The notes beneath the pieces were generated by a model. That model saw only the letters and a list, made by a program, of their open reading frames with translations, was not told the DNA's origin and made no database searches. A DNA stretch of 64,000 nucleotides, taken from NCBI RefSeq assembly GCF_029531845.1, contig NZ_JAMBPV010000003.1:1-64000 (forward strand), read 5' to 3'. Below are positions 47,068 to 56,695 of this stretch, one piece after another. The translations under genes and the position numbers were made by a program. Origin of the DNA: Staphylococcus equorum. GTDB taxonomy: Bacteria; Bacillota; Bacilli; Staphylococcales; Staphylococcaceae. Positions within the stretch are counted from its first letter, which is position 1. Each line of letters opens with the position of its first letter.

Positions 47068-47991
47068 TTATTCACTCCCACCTAATGTTGTAATCATTAC
47101 TTGTGATTTAATATTTTCAATAGCCTCTCTCGTTGCTAAGTCATCGTTAAATGCTGTTGCTGTACCAGCTGATACGGCCAGTTCAAATGCTTCTTTAATA
47201 GATAAACCAGAATTTATCCCTGCAACCATCCCTGCTACAGTACTGTCACCAGCCCCGACTGTATTCACTACTTGTCCATTTGGTACAAGCGCTTTATAAC
47301 TATGTTTTTCGTCTACATATACTGCTCCATCGCCACCAAGAGAGATAATGACTGAAGTCGCACCCATTTTCAGAATTTCACGACCGTAATTCATTACCTC
47401 TTTATCTGAGGTGATGGTCGTATCGAACATCACTTCTAATTCATCTTTATTTGGTTTGATAAACAATGGGTTATATTTCAATACTGATTCAACGAGTTCT
47501 TTTTCAGCATCAACAACAAGTTTGGCACCAGTATCTTGTGTGATTTCCGCAATTTGTTCGTATGCGTTAGCAGGTACACTTTTAGGTATACTACCAGCAA
47601 CAATAACTGTATCATGTTCTGAAGTGTCTCTGATTTGTGTTAACAACGCTTCAAATTGTACTTTAGTTATATTGGGTCCCGGCGCGTTAATTTCTGTTTC
47701 GTTACCTGTTTTCAATTTGACATTAATTCGCGTATCTTCATCAATGTGTACAAAATCTGTGTCAATTTCTGCTTGCTTTAATGTCTCTTCTATAAATCGA
47801 CCTGGAAACCCTCCAGTAAAACCTAACGCTGTAGATTGAACACCTAATGTTTTTAAAACCCTTGAAACATTTATGCCCTTACCACCTGCAAACTTATTTG
47901 TTTCAGTTGCTCTGTTTAACCCATTAAGTTCAAAATCATTTGAAAACATAATGTAATCAATAGAAGGATTAAAAGTTACTGTATAAATCAT
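47068..47991 (-). CDS. fruK: 1-phosphofructokinase FruK
   Basis: A 307-residue PfkB-family kinase that phosphorylates fructose-1-phosphate to the 1,6-bisphosphate. The N-terminal FNPSIDYIM and GGKGINVSRVL motif and the C-terminal PfkB signature GAGDSTVAGMVAG with catalytic Asp are present. Its start overlaps fruR by 4 bp and fruA follows after 1 bp, so the three genes are coupled. Confidence 0.94.
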   Translation of the reverse strand: MIYTVTFNPSIDYIMFSNDFELNGLNRATETNKFAGGKGINVSRVLKTLGVQSTALGFTGGFPGRFIEETLKQAEIDTDFVHIDEDTRINVKLKTGNETEINAPGPNITKVQFEALLTQIRDTSEHDTVIVAGSIPKSVPANAYEQIAEITQDTGAKLVVDAEKELVESVLKYNPLFIKPNKDELEVMFDTTITSDKEVMNYGREILKMGATSVIISLGGDGAVYVDEKHSYKALVPNGQVVNTVGAGDSTVAGMVAGINSGLSIKEAFELAVSAGTATAFNDDLATREAIENIKSQVMITTLGGSE

Positions 47992-48746
47992 AATGTTCCT
48001 CCAATAAAATTATATTTGTCAGCATAATATTGAAAATTCGCGCCCTGTATCGCTTTTTCAGAAGTGACTAATGCCACATTCTCTAGTAAAGGGACATGTG
48101 CGAAATATACTTTTTCATATTTAGCATGGTCTACTAATACATAAACTTGTGTACCTAATTCCATAGCATGATGCTTTATGATTGCTTCTTGTTCATCTGG
48201 CGTAGTTAAACCATATTTCACATCAATTCCGTTCATACCAAGAAACACTTTATCAAAACGATAACGATTCAGCGTATTCAATGCACTCGCACCTACTGTA
48301 GCAAATGTTGTGGCTTTAACTTCTCCACCAAGAATAAGTGTTCTAATACCTCGTTTTAATAATTCTTCTACGTGCGTTAAACCATTTGTTACTACAATGA
48401 TATCGTTTGAATTAATATATGGAATCATTTCTAAAGTTGTGGAACCCGCGTCTAAAAACACACAATCATCATCATCTATTTGGCTCGCTGCTAGTCTCCC
48501 AATTTCTTGTTTTTCTCTTAGATTAGTACTTCTTTTGTCAGCTAAATTAGGTTCTAATAAAGATGATTGATTAAGCGTTGCGCCGCCATGTATTCTTTTT
48601 AGTTTCCCCATTTGTTGCAATTTTGATAAATCGCGACGAACTGTTGAAGCACTACTACCTGTTCGATCAATCAGTTCTTGTAGTGTTAAAAAGTCTTTTT
48701 GTGACAATTCAGCCAATATTAATTCATGGCGTTTTTCCGTGATCAT
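47988..48746 (-). CDS. fruR: DeoR-family fructose operon repressor FruR
   Basis: A 252-residue DeoR-type regulator. The helix-turn-helix is LTLQELIDRTGSSASTVRRDLSKLQ (about 18-42); the sugar-phosphate-isomerase-like effector domain has DAGSTTLEMIPYI and FLGMNGID. In Firmicutes such regulators release DNA on binding fructose-1-phosphate. First gene of fruRKA, so autoregulated; the promoter carries a cre site and adjacent tandem repeats. Confidence 0.92.
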   Translation of the reverse strand: MITEKRHELILAELSQKDFLTLQELIDRTGSSASTVRRDLSKLQQMGKLKRIHGGATLNQSSLLEPNLADKRSTNLREKQEIGRLAASQIDDDDCVFLDAGSTTLEMIPYINSNDIIVVTNGLTHVEELLKRGIRTLILGGEVKATTFATVGASALNTLNRYRFDKVFLGMNGIDVKYGLTTPDEQEAIIKHHAMELGTQVYVLVDHAKYEKVYFAHVPLLENVALVTSEKAIQGANFQYYADKYNFIGGTL

Positions 48747-48768
48747 CGCTTCACCTCATCTCAATACC

Positions 48769-48797
48769 ATTATAATGTTTCCGTTTTCATTTTTCAA
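48769..48797 (-). promoter_or_regulatory. fruRKA promoter with an embedded cre site
   Basis: On the minus strand, -35 TTGAAA (48792-48797) and -10 TATAAT (48769-48774) are 17 bp apart. The spacer contains TGAAAACGGAAACA (48776-48789), which fits the CcpA cre consensus TGNAARCGNWWNCA at every position. Catabolite repression would block this promoter directly. Confidence 0.75.
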
Positions 48798-48806
48798 TCA
48801 TTATTT

Positions 48807-48832
48807 GTCAAAAACAATCAAAAACAATCAAA
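48807..48832. repeat. Tandem repeats just upstream of the fru -35, probable FruR sites
   Basis: AAAACAATCA occurs twice in direct tandem (48811-48830), flanked by TTTGTC and AATATAAC. Repeats of this type and position are usual for DeoR-family sugar repressors. The link to FruR is inferred from location. Confidence 0.5.
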
Positions 48833-48921
48833 TATAACTAGTACGCTTCAAAAACCTCTCATTTTGCTGCCTGCCTTAAAAATAAAATCAACTTTATAGT
48901 TATTTCACAAAATACAAAAAA

Positions 48922-48954
48922 CCACAAAGTACGAAACAAGCCGTTACTTTATGG
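48922..48954 (-). terminator. Terminator of the YbaK gene
   Basis: CCACAAAGTA / TACTTTATGG (one mismatch), then TTTTTTG on the minus strand. Confidence 0.75.
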
Positions 48955-48981
48955 TCATTAGATTAAGAATATTCAATTGTG

Positions 48982-49467
48982 TTAATTCGCTTCATGGGTC
49001 ACTTTTTCAACTTTTGCTCGTGTTGTTTTGATTAGATGCGCTACATTTATTTTAATTTGTATACCACGTTCTCCACCACTGACATAAATAGCATCCATTT
49101 CTTCAACTTGTCGATCAATAATTGTTGGGAATTGCCGTTTCATTCCAATCGGTGAGCAACCGCCACGGACATATCCAGTCACTTTTTTTAAATCATCAAG
49201 TGGCATTAAATGTAATTTCTTTTCATTCACCGCTTGCGCTGCCGCCTTCATATCAAGAGATGCGTTTACAGGAATAATAAATACAAAGTGTGCGTGATTC
49301 GCATTTTCTAACACGAGCGTTTTATACACTTGTGCCACATCTACACCAACTTTTTCAGCTACAGTCTTTCCATCCATATGGCTTTCTGACACCTCATAAG
49401 TATTAACGCAATACTCAATTTTCAAGCGATCTAGCATACGCATTGCATTCGTTTTACCTTGCTTCAT
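48982..49467 (-). CDS. ybaK: YbaK/EbsC-family aminoacyl-tRNA deacylase
   Basis: A 161-residue YbaK/EbsC editing-domain protein. The conserved lysine lies in DVAQVYKTLVLE (about residue 50), and the GGCSPIG and GGERGIQIKI motifs match the Cys-tRNA(Pro)/Ala-tRNA deacylase family. It clears misacylated tRNAs, most likely cysteinyl-tRNA(Pro). GAGGTG precedes the ATG. Monocistronic. Confidence 0.88.
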   Translation of the reverse strand: MKQGKTNAMRMLDRLKIEYCVNTYEVSESHMDGKTVAEKVGVDVAQVYKTLVLENANHAHFVFIIPVNASLDMKAAAQAVNEKKLHLMPLDDLKKVTGYVRGGCSPIGMKRQFPTIIDRQVEEMDAIYVSGGERGIQIKINVAHLIKTTRAKVEKVTHEAN

Positions 49468-49549
49468 TACAACACCTCATATCACATACTGATGATAGTT
49501 CACCACGTTATAACCGATTTTAATCCTTCTTTTATTCAACATCTAATAT

Positions 49550-50422
49550 CTATTTATCTAAGTCTAAATTTTTTATAAAACGCGTTAATTCCTCGTGCAT
49601 AGATTTATCTTTTAAAGCAAACTCAATTGTAGTTTTCACAAAACCTAATTTTTCACCTACATCATATCGATCGCCTTCAAAATCATAAGCGTAAACTTGA
49701 TCTTGTTTATTTAATCTTTCAATTGCATCCGTAAGTTGAATTTCTCCGCCCGCGCCTTTGCCTTGAGTTTTTAAGTAATCAAAAATGTCAGCTGTAAGTA
49801 CATAGCGACCCATAATTGCCAAATTTGACGGTGCAGTGCCTTGTTTTGGTTTTTCAACAAATTGGTTCACTTCATATTTTCTACCTGACTTTTCTAAAGG
49901 ATCGATGATACCATAACGATGCGTTTGATTCTTTTCTACTTCTTGTACTCCGATGACAGACTTTCCAGTTTCTTCATAAGCTTCTATTAATTGTTTAATA
50001 GCTGGATTATCAGATTCAACAATATCATCGCCTAAAAGCACAGCAAATGGCTCATCACCTATAAATTGACGCGCAGAATAAATGGCATGACCTAAACCTT
50101 TTTGTTCTTTTTGTCTAACATAAAATATATTAGCAAGTTCTGTAGAATATTTAACTTTTTCTAGTAAATCTGTTTTGCCTTTTTCTTGTAAAATCATTTC
50201 TAATTCTTTTTGATTATCAAAATGATCTTCAATTGCACGTTTATGTTTACCAGTAACTATAATGATATCTTCGATGCCTGCACGTGCTGCTTCTTCGACT
50301 ATGTATTGGATTGTAGGTTTATCTAATATAGGTAACATTTCTTTTGGCATAGCCTTCGTAGCTGGTAAAAATCTTGTTCCTAAGCCAGCTGCAGGTATGA
50401 TTGCTTTTTTTATCTTTTTCAA
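49550..50422 (-). CDS. galU: UTP-glucose-1-phosphate uridylyltransferase (GalU/GtaB)
   Basis: A 290-residue nucleotidyltransferase making UDP-glucose, the donor for the diglucosyl-diacylglycerol anchor of lipoteichoic acid. The N-terminal [22 protein letters not shown] motif, VLLGDDIV and the conserved EKP of [13 protein letters not shown] identify it. The TTG at 50422 is favoured: AAGGATG lies just upstream and the product starts MKKIKKAII as in relatives; an ATG at 50440 would add six residues. It is downstream of a PepSY-like lipoprotein gene. Confidence 0.93.
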   Translation of the reverse strand: MKKIKKAIIPAAGLGTRFLPATKAMPKEMLPILDKPTIQYIVEEAARAGIEDIIIVTGKHKRAIEDHFDNQKELEMILQEKGKTDLLEKVKYSTELANIFYVRQKEQKGLGHAIYSARQFIGDEPFAVLLGDDIVESDNPAIKQLIEAYEETGKSVIGVQEVEKNQTHRYGIIDPLEKSGRKYEVNQFVEKPKQGTAPSNLAIMGRYVLTADIFDYLKTQGKGAGGEIQLTDAIERLNKQDQVYAYDFEGDRYDVGEKLGFVKTTIEFALKDKSMHEELTRFIKNLDLDK

Positions 50423-50541
50423 AATGCTCATCCTTTTCATTAAAAATTTTTAACTCTGGTTTATATAGAATTCAGTCATTTCAATTAATAGTATTATCAT
50501 AACATTGATACTTATTGCTTTATACTAATTTCATAGTACAA

Positions 50542-50585
50542 AAAAGCCGCGCAACTCGATTTTATCATCAGTTTACGCGACTTTT
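50542..50585 (-). terminator. Terminator after the PepSY-like lipoprotein gene
   Basis: AAAAGTCGCG / CGCGGCTTTT (one G-T), with further AAACT/AGTT pairing and TTTTTT on the minus strand. Confidence 0.75.
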
Positions 50586-50594
50586 AATTTACTT

Positions 50595-51335
50595 TTAATT
50601 TAACGACGGCTGACGGATTACGTCACCAGCTTTATTCACTATCACCTTATACTCTTTTCCTATCTTAGACTCATAAAAAGTATAAAACATACCTTCTTTA
50701 GACGTTTTAACTTTTTTGAGAATTGCATTCTCACCGAGTTCATCTTTCGCATACTTTTCAGCAATGACTTTAGATTCTTGAGGTGAAATACTAGGTGCAT
50801 TAGTAGTTTGTTGGTCTTTCACGCGATAAGAATCATCAAAAATGTGCGCTTTATTATTTTTATCTACTGTAACTCTATAATATGTGTTGGGCTCTTCTTT
50901 ATTTTCAAAAGTAAAAATATAATAATAGGCCCCTTGGCATGTACGATCAATACCATGATCATTATATGCATTAGCAGTGTTATTATCTTTATTCACAAGT
51001 GTTTGTGCTTCTTTTTGTGCATCAGAGAACTTTGGTAAATTAGAATTCCCGATTTCATTATTTTTTAAATTGTGTGTCGTTTTTTTAGCTATTGGTACAT
51101 ATGCTTTGGCATTATAAGGTTCTTCTTGTTCAACATCTTTTACTGCTGCACTAATAGTGTTATCACTGTTGTGATTATCGTCACCTTTAGTTTCAGTTCG
51201 TTTATCATTGTCTGAACAGCTAGAAATTGTTTCATGAACTTTTGCTAGTGCTTGCTGATTTGTAGCTATAAATAAAAGGAAACATAAACAACAAGCAAGA
51301 AGGAATGCCATGATTGATAAAATTAAATTTTTCAA
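50595..51335 (-). CDS. Exported PepSY-like protein, possible lipoprotein
   Basis: 246 residues: an N-terminal hydrophobic segment with LLACC that may serve as a lipobox or membrane anchor, a low-complexity polar linker, and two repeat-like regions. The last 60 residues (ISPQESKVIAEKYA..., ending KVIVNKAGDVI) have the PepSY pattern of a helix followed by strands. Function unknown; PepSY domains often act in the envelope. A TTG start at 51335 fits AAGGGGATG upstream; the ATG at 51341 is too close to the Shine-Dalgarno. Confidence 0.6.
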   Translation of the reverse strand: MKNLILSIMAFLLACCLCFLLFIATNQQALAKVHETISSCSDNDKRTETKGDDNHNSDNTISAAVKDVEQEEPYNAKAYVPIAKKTTHNLKNNEIGNSNLPKFSDAQKEAQTLVNKDNNTANAYNDHGIDRTCQGAYYYIFTFENKEEPNTYYRVTVDKNNKAHIFDDSYRVKDQQTTNAPSISPQESKVIAEKYAKDELGENAILKKVKTSKEGMFYTFYESKIGKEYKVIVNKAGDVIRQPSLN

Positions 51336-51529
51336 GTTCATCCCCTTACTTAACATTATTTTTTAATATTTCCTACATACTAGCATATTTTATTAACCAA
51401 AAACTTATATAGACCACAATTTAAACCAATCGTAATCTCTGTAACATTAATATTACGCAATATGACTTTATTTAATATTAATGTCATATTACGCGTGTTA
51501 TATCCCACAAATGTTAAACATACTAAAAA

Positions 51530-51561
51530 AGAACGCACGTGAATAAACTAACGTACGTTCT
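51530..51561 (-). terminator. Terminator of norA
   Basis: AGAACGCACGT / ACGTACGTTCT (one mismatch), then T-rich minus-strand sequence, 23 bp beyond the norA stop. Confidence 0.8.
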
Positions 51562-51583
51562 ACTTTATTTATCGGTTTTTAAC

Positions 51584-52744
51584 TTATGATTTTCTAAGGT
51601 TCGTTCTTATCATTTTTTCTACTAGAATAACAAACATACCCAGTATCATTACTACAACTGCCATATATAAAGGATACTCAAAGTTAACATCATATAACGT
51701 CCCAGCCACTAAGGGTCCTATAAAATTCCCCATACTCGTAAAGGTGGAATTTAAGCCGCCTGCAAAACCTTGCCGATCTCCTGCAATATTAGAAAAATAA
51801 TTCGTGATTGCAGGTCTAATCATATCAAAACCAATAAACACAATGAAGCTGATTAACATGATAGACCAATAACTGTCCACAAATGTCAAAGCGAGTAATA
51901 CAATTGCTGAATATATCAGCGAATAATTGATAAATGTTAGTTCTTTAAAATGTTTCATAAATTTATCAAAGAAGAATACTTGGAATACAGCACCTAATAT
52001 ACCGCCACCTGTAATTGCAAATGAAATGTCTAAAGGTGAATAATGCGCTTTATCTGCTGTATATAATGGGAACAATGTTTCAAATGCTGATAAGCCAAAA
52101 GCGAGCACGAGTGTTAAAGTAATTGGTGTAAGAAAGACTTTCCAATTAATTTTAGTAAGTAATTCAGGTTTATACACCGTGAATCCATCTTGTGTTTCGT
52201 TTTTAGGATTTTTAATCAGGATAAGAGAAAGCACTAATGCTAAACAGCCACTGAAGCCAGCTACATAAAATGGGAGCCTATGCGAAAATTCTGCAAGAAA
52301 TCCACCTATACCTGGCCCTAAAATAAAGCCCGAATTAATAATTGCTGACATATAACCAAAATTCTTAGCTTTATCTTTACCTATTGAAATATCTGCAATC
52401 ATGCCTGTAACACCAGGCATAACCATTCCAGCACTGAACCCACCAAGAATTCTGGACACAATTAAGAGTGAGAAGGTATGACTAGCCGCAAACAAGAATT
52501 CTGATATAGCAAAGAGTCCTAACCCAATACAAATAATTAATTTTTTACCTAATTTATCTGCTAACGTCCCACCAAATGGTGATATAACCATTTGGGCTAA
52601 TGCAAAGACGGCAACAAGAACCCCTAAATCGCTACCTTTCAATCCTAAATCTTTCAAATAAACAGGAAGAACTGGAACAACTAAACCAATACCTAAAAAG
52701 ACTAGGAAAATATTAAAATATAAAATTACAAATTGCTTATTCAC
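51584..52744 (-). CDS. norA: MFS multidrug efflux pump NorA
   Basis: A 386-residue 12-helix MFS exporter, closely matching S. aureus NorA along its length (FGGTLADKLGKKL, motif C region GPGIGGFLAE, GFDMIRPAITNYFSN). NorA exports hydrophilic fluoroquinolones, dyes and biocides; this is a chromosomal core gene of staphylococci, not an acquired determinant, and basal presence does not itself mean clinical resistance. Start is the GTG at 52744 after GGAGTGAG; an in-frame GTG at 52753 lies in that ribosome binding site. Regulator mgrA is 6 kb away. Confidence 0.94.
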   Translation of the reverse strand: MNKQFVILYFNIFLVFLGIGLVVPVLPVYLKDLGLKGSDLGVLVAVFALAQMVISPFGGTLADKLGKKLIICIGLGLFAISEFLFAASHTFSLLIVSRILGGFSAGMVMPGVTGMIADISIGKDKAKNFGYMSAIINSGFILGPGIGGFLAEFSHRLPFYVAGFSGCLALVLSLILIKNPKNETQDGFTVYKPELLTKINWKVFLTPITLTLVLAFGLSAFETLFPLYTADKAHYSPLDISFAITGGGILGAVFQVFFFDKFMKHFKELTFINYSLIYSAIVLLALTFVDSYWSIMLISFIVFIGFDMIRPAITNYFSNIAGDRQGFAGGLNSTFTSMGNFIGPLVAGTLYDVNFEYPLYMAVVVMILGMFVILVEKMIRTNLRKS

Positions 52745-52939
52745 GTTTCTCACTCCATTCGTTTATACCATTCATATCATGATACGTTCTTTTAGTATAT
52801 ATATAATATTAGAGTATTTTATAACATTAATACATCAAAAGACAATAGAAAAATACGCGTTTTTAATCACTTTTATATAAACTATAAAAAAGAACTTGTA
52901 TACTATAGTTGTAATCAAATTTAAGAATGGAGGTTTCAC

Positions 52940-53359
52940 ATGGTATATCAGGTTGACGGAAAGACAATTGTTCTTGTTTTAGAACGAGGCGAAGACATTG
53001 TAGAAGCAGTGACAGATATAGCTAAAGAGCAAGGTGGTAAATTCGGTACAGTAAGTGGCATCGGTGCTTGTGAAGATGTAGAACTTAATTTTTATAACAT
53101 CGACACGAAAACTTATGAGAAAAAATCGTTTAAAGAACCATTAGAATTAATTAGTCTTTTAGGTAATATTTCTCACATCGATGACAAACCATTTGCACAT
53201 TTACACGCAACCTTCGGAACTAATGCTTACGCAACACTTAGCGGGCATTTAACGAAAGCGGTTGTTTCAGCTACAGCCGAAATTGTAATCACCATGACTG
53301 ACTTAAATATTAACCGTAAACATGATGAAGCAATTGGCCTTAATTTATTAGATTTATAA
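52940..53359 (+). CDS. PPC (DUF296)-domain protein
   Basis: A 139-residue single-domain PPC/DUF296 protein, with GTVSGIGACEDVELNFY (about 35-51) and the metal-type HLHATFG (about 89-95) followed by GHLTKAVVSATAEI. In plants the domain is fused to AT-hooks; the bacterial single-domain proteins have no AT-hook and unknown function. TGGAGG precedes the ATG. Monocistronic, terminator follows. Confidence 0.83.
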   Translation: MVYQVDGKTIVLVLERGEDIVEAVTDIAKEQGGKFGTVSGIGACEDVELNFYNIDTKTYEKKSFKEPLELISLLGNISHIDDKPFAHLHATFGTNAYATLSGHLTKAVVSATAEIVITMTDLNINRKHDEAIGLNLLDL

Positions 53360-53412
53360 ATGCATATTGACCAATGGATAGAATGCAGACCAGTTACACT
53401 GTCCACTCATTA

Positions 53413-53455
53413 AAGACTGATGAAAAGTTCCACATATAGACAATTCATCAGTCTT
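53413..53455 (+). terminator. Terminator after the PPC gene
   Basis: Perfect 12-bp stem AAGACTGATGAA / TTCATCAGTCTT with a 19-nt loop and a T-rich tail. Confidence 0.8.
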
Positions 53456-53610
53456 GACTTCTTTTCTTACTAAAATCATTTAACCTTGTGTTTAATCGTT
53501 TTTTTATTTAACTGTAAACCATCTAGTTAATAATAATTAAACATTATCATTGAAATTTACATTAAAAAAATGTATTATATAATCTTATATTCAAAAATAC
53601 GAGTTAATTT

Positions 53611-53647
53611 TTCCCTTGGCTTTTTAATATTAAGAGAGGGAATTTTT
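53611..53647 (+). repeat. Hairpin in the leader of the DUF1361 gene
   Basis: TTCCCT / AGGGAA with a 20-nt loop, followed by TTTTTA, 95 bp upstream of the gene. Could act as an attenuator; otherwise the 285 bp between the PPC terminator and the gene are AT-rich and unannotated. Confidence 0.4.
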
Positions 53648-53740
53648 ATTGGCATTTTTTATTTTTCAATAAATTTACTATAACTAGTAATTTTCACAAT
53701 ATATTTAAATACTTTATTCAGAAAGGAAGTAGGTGTATTT

Positions 53741-54358
53741 ATGAAGGCTCGTTATATCGCTAGAACCGTATTTCTAATATTAATGATTATTTCGATTTTC
53801 TTTAATGATTATTATCAGTTTATGACTTTAAATTTATTTCTAGCATATGTGCCATTTGAACTATGCTTACTCTTAAATTTATTTAAACCTGTACATAAAT
53901 ACGAATGGCCACTATTTATTATTTTTGCTCTTATTTTCTTATTTATGGTGCCTAACACACTTTATATGGTTACAGATTTAATTCATTTAAACCAATTTAC
54001 ATTCAATTTTTATCAAGGTTTAATATTAGTAGAATGGGCATATTTCACTTTTCTAGTGTCAGCGGTGTTACTGGCGCTGTATCTTTTAATTTTAATGTTT
54101 TTAGAAATGGAAAAATTCACGCGTCACCTCTGGTTAAATTGGACAATAATCATTGCAATGATGTTTTTAAACGGTTTAGGCATTTATATTGGTCGTTTCT
54201 TACGTTTACATTCAGTCTATCTTATTAATGAACCGCTTCGCATTATCAATGAAGTATGGTCAAATTTAAATCTTGAGGCAATAGGCTTTGTGCTATTACT
54301 TGTGGCACTACAAGGTGTATTAATTTTATTGGCGAAAGGAGTACGAAGTGCAAGATGA
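53741..54358 (+). CDS. DUF1361 membrane protein
   Basis: A 205-residue protein with six or seven membrane helices; FIIFALIFLFMVPNTLYMVTDLIHL and GLGIYIGRFLRLHS match the DUF1361 family, whose function is unknown. AAAGGAAG precedes the ATG. The next gene overlaps its stop by 4 bp, so they are cotranscribed and translationally coupled. Confidence 0.75.
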   Translation: MKARYIARTVFLILMIISIFFNDYYQFMTLNLFLAYVPFELCLLLNLFKPVHKYEWPLFIIFALIFLFMVPNTLYMVTDLIHLNQFTFNFYQGLILVEWAYFTFLVSAVLLALYLLILMFLEMEKFTRHLWLNWTIIIAMMFLNGLGIYIGRFLRLHSVYLINEPLRIINEVWSNLNLEAIGFVLLLVALQGVLILLAKGVRSAR

Positions 54359-54630
54359 CATTTAATATTATAATTTTGCTTATTGTGCTTATCGTATTTC
54401 AATTAATTATTGGACATCTCTTGCATGATATAGGCTTTTCATATACACGCAGTATCATTCTCATGTGCCTCCCTTTAGGTATTGGATTATTTTATTTACA
54501 ATTATTTTATTACGAACGCCGTTTCCCTAACTGGAACGTACCAAAAAAGATAAGATTAAGATTGAAATACATGTATATATTAACGTTCTTTGAATATGTT
54601 GCTTTATACATTTGTATTTTTAAAATGTAA
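54355..54630 (+). CDS. Small membrane protein coupled to DUF1361
   Basis: 91 residues with three predicted hydrophobic segments and a basic loop (RRFPNWNVPKKIRLRLKYMY). Its ATG overlaps the DUF1361 stop in ATGA. Not recognised; the tight coupling suggests it works with the DUF1361 protein. Confidence 0.65.
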   Translation: MTFNIIILLIVLIVFQLIIGHLLHDIGFSYTRSIILMCLPLGIGLFYLQLFYYERRFPNWNVPKKIRLRLKYMYILTFFEYVALYICIFKM

Positions 54631-54694
54631 TTAATTTAGATTTAATTATAAATATAAATAAGTAAATCTAGAACGTAGCTTTAAGTTGAATAAA

Positions 54695-54767
54695 GGGGAG
54701 CAGGACAGAAATCTAATTTTTCTAATAAGATTTCGTCGTCCCACCCCGGCAAAGCTGACTAGAAAAT
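54695..54767 (-). repeat. Dispersed intergenic repeat (copy 2, inverted)
   Basis: On the minus strand: CTAGTCAGCTTTGCCGGGGT, then GGGACGACGAAATC, a loop, and GATTTCTGTCC. Same order of blocks as at 17680-17753. The ends can pair (GGGGAGCAGGACAGAAATC against GATTTCGTCGTCCCACCCC). Confidence 0.6.
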
Positions 54768-54824
54768 GGCATACAAGAGCTTGGTATAAGCGTATTTTCA
54801 ATTCAGTCAGCCACTGCCAATGCA

Positions 54825-54873
54825 AAAAGAGGAGGCTAGGACATAATTACATGTCTCAGCCTCCTCTTTTTGC
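54825..54873. terminator. Large bidirectional terminator between the DUF1361 genes and mdh
   Basis: CAAAAAGAGGAGGCT / AGCCTCCTCTTTTTG with inner ACAT/ATGT, flanked by A and T runs on opposite sides. With the repeat just upstream it fills the 340-bp gap 54631-54972. Confidence 0.85.
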
Positions 54874-54972
54874 GTTGAAATAAAACAAGGTTAGAAAAAA
54901 ATACAAGAACTACTCATCTACATAAATGAAGAAGTAGTTCTTATAATCTTTCCTAGTGCATTTCAATATTTT

Positions 54973-55908
54973 TTAGTGTTTTAGTGATTGTTTTACTTCT
55001 GTAACTGCGTTTGCCGAAACTTGTAATTGCGCTTGTTCTTCTTCAGATAATTGTAATTCTACGATACGCTCTATACCTTTAGAACCTAAGATTGTTGGTA
55101 CGCCTAAACATATATCAGAAAAACTATATTCTCCTTCTAATAATGCAATACTTGGCAATAAACGCTTCTGATCTTTTAAAATTGCTTCAACCATATTATA
55201 AACCGCTGAGGCAGGTGCATAATACGCCGAACCATTCCCAAGTAATTCTACGATTTCTGCGCCGCCTTTTCGTGTACGCTCTACAATTTGTGCAATTTGC
55301 GTATCGTCCAGAAGTTTATTCAGAGGCACACCGTTTACATTTGTAGATGTAATTAAAGGTAGCATCGTATCACCATGGCCGCCTAACACTAACCCTCTAA
55401 TATCTTTAATGGATACATTCAGTGCTTCGGCAATAAACGTTTGGTATCTTGCTGTATCTAAGACACCCGACTGTCCGATCACGCGTTCTTTGGGAAATCC
55501 AGAAACTTGTAATACAGAATAAGTCATGGCATCTACAGGATTTGTAAGTACGATAATTTTACAATCAGGTGAATATTTTACAATTTCTTTCGTTACATCA
55601 TGCATTACAGCTTCGTTGACTTGAACTAAATCGTCACGACTCATACCAGGTTTGCGTGCCACACCAGCAGTAATGACAACTACATCAGAATTCACTGAAT
55701 CAGCATAATCAATAGATCCTGTTACATTAACATCGAAACCATATATTGGACTACTTTCCAATATATCTAGTGCTTTTCCTTTCACAAGGCCTTCACTCTC
55801 CGGACGGTCAATGAGTACGACATCTGCGAGTTCTCGTTGGGCCACAATAAAAGCTAATGTTGCGCCAGTATTTCCAGCACCTATAATCGAAACTTTTTGC
55901 TTTGTCAT
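54973..55908 (-). CDS. mdh: NAD-dependent malate dehydrogenase (LDH-like type)
   Basis: A 311-residue LDH/MDH-superfamily enzyme. The dinucleotide loop is [10 protein letters not shown]; the substrate-specificity loop reads [14 protein letters not shown], with arginine where lactate dehydrogenases have glutamine, so malate/oxaloacetate is predicted. The catalytic His is in GGHGDTMLP and substrate Arg in [18 protein letters not shown]. It runs the last TCA step. AGGGGG precedes the ATG. This gene is characteristic of some non-aureus staphylococci. Confidence 0.9.
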   Translation of the reverse strand: MTKQKVSIIGAGNTGATLAFIVAQRELADVVLIDRPESEGLVKGKALDILESSPIYGFDVNVTGSIDYADSVNSDVVVITAGVARKPGMSRDDLVQVNEAVMHDVTKEIVKYSPDCKIIVLTNPVDAMTYSVLQVSGFPKERVIGQSGVLDTARYQTFIAEALNVSIKDIRGLVLGGHGDTMLPLITSTNVNGVPLNKLLDDTQIAQIVERTRKGGAEIVELLGNGSAYYAPASAVYNMVEAILKDQKRLLPSIALLEGEYSFSDICLGVPTILGSKGIERIVELQLSEEEQAQLQVSANAVTEVKQSLKH

Positions 55909-56024
55909 AATGCAATCCCCCTATATCGTCAATACATATTGTATGTTTATTATAACATTCAAAATATGTATCACGCTATTTAAATCATAAGAACCTTAAA
56001 TTTAATCTGAGGATAATATCAATC

Positions 56025-56636
56025 TTATTTTTGCTTCCTTTGTCGTTTGAACCATTTCCAAATGACAAAAATAATTAGCATAGCTAAAATAATATAAATA
56101 ATACGAGAATATATATCCATATAATAAACAATCGTGTGCCAATTACCACCTACGGCTTGGCCTAAATAAATTAACACTGCGTTCCAAATGATAGTACCTA
56201 CCGTAGTAAACATTAAGAATAAGGGGATATTCATACGTGTTAAACCAGCCGGTATTGAAATTAAACTTCTCAATAAAGGAACAAAGCGACAGAAAAAGAC
56301 TGTCCAATAACCATATTTTTCAAACCATTGAATTGTCTTATCTAGATCTTTCGTCTTCAAACGTAAAATCTTTCCATACTTTTCTACAATACGGTACAAA
56401 TTACGTTCACCAATCCAAGCGCCTATACCATATAACACAATTGCTCCGACTACAGAACCAATTGTCGAGGTAACTAGAACACCAGTATATCCTAATCCAG
56501 ATTGGGTAGTCATAAAACCACCGAACGTTAAAATGATTTCAGATGGAATTGGTGGAAATATATTTTCTAAAAAGATAAGTAGGCCTATGCCCCAATATCC
56601 ATATTGCTCCATAAATTGTGTAATCCACTGTTCCAT
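56025..56636 (-). CDS. DedA-family membrane protein
   Basis: A 203-residue DedA/VTT-domain protein: FLENIFPPIPSEIILTFGGF (about 23-42) and the FCRFVPLLRSLISIPAGLTRM motif (about 115-136) are diagnostic. DedA proteins are lipid scramblase-like transporters; Gram-positive members recycle undecaprenyl phosphate or phosphatidylethanolamine. Its role here could connect to uppP further along. AGGAGG precedes the ATG. Confidence 0.88.
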   Translation of the reverse strand: MEQWITQFMEQYGYWGIGLLIFLENIFPPIPSEIILTFGGFMTTQSGLGYTGVLVTSTIGSVVGAIVLYGIGAWIGERNLYRIVEKYGKILRLKTKDLDKTIQWFEKYGYWTVFFCRFVPLLRSLISIPAGLTRMNIPLFLMFTTVGTIIWNAVLIYLGQAVGGNWHTIVYYMDIYSRIIYIILAMLIIFVIWKWFKRQRKQK

Positions 56637-56695
56637 TTATTTCCTCCTAAGTTGTTCGATAATACATTATATTTATTACTTTGAATGTTCGTTTA

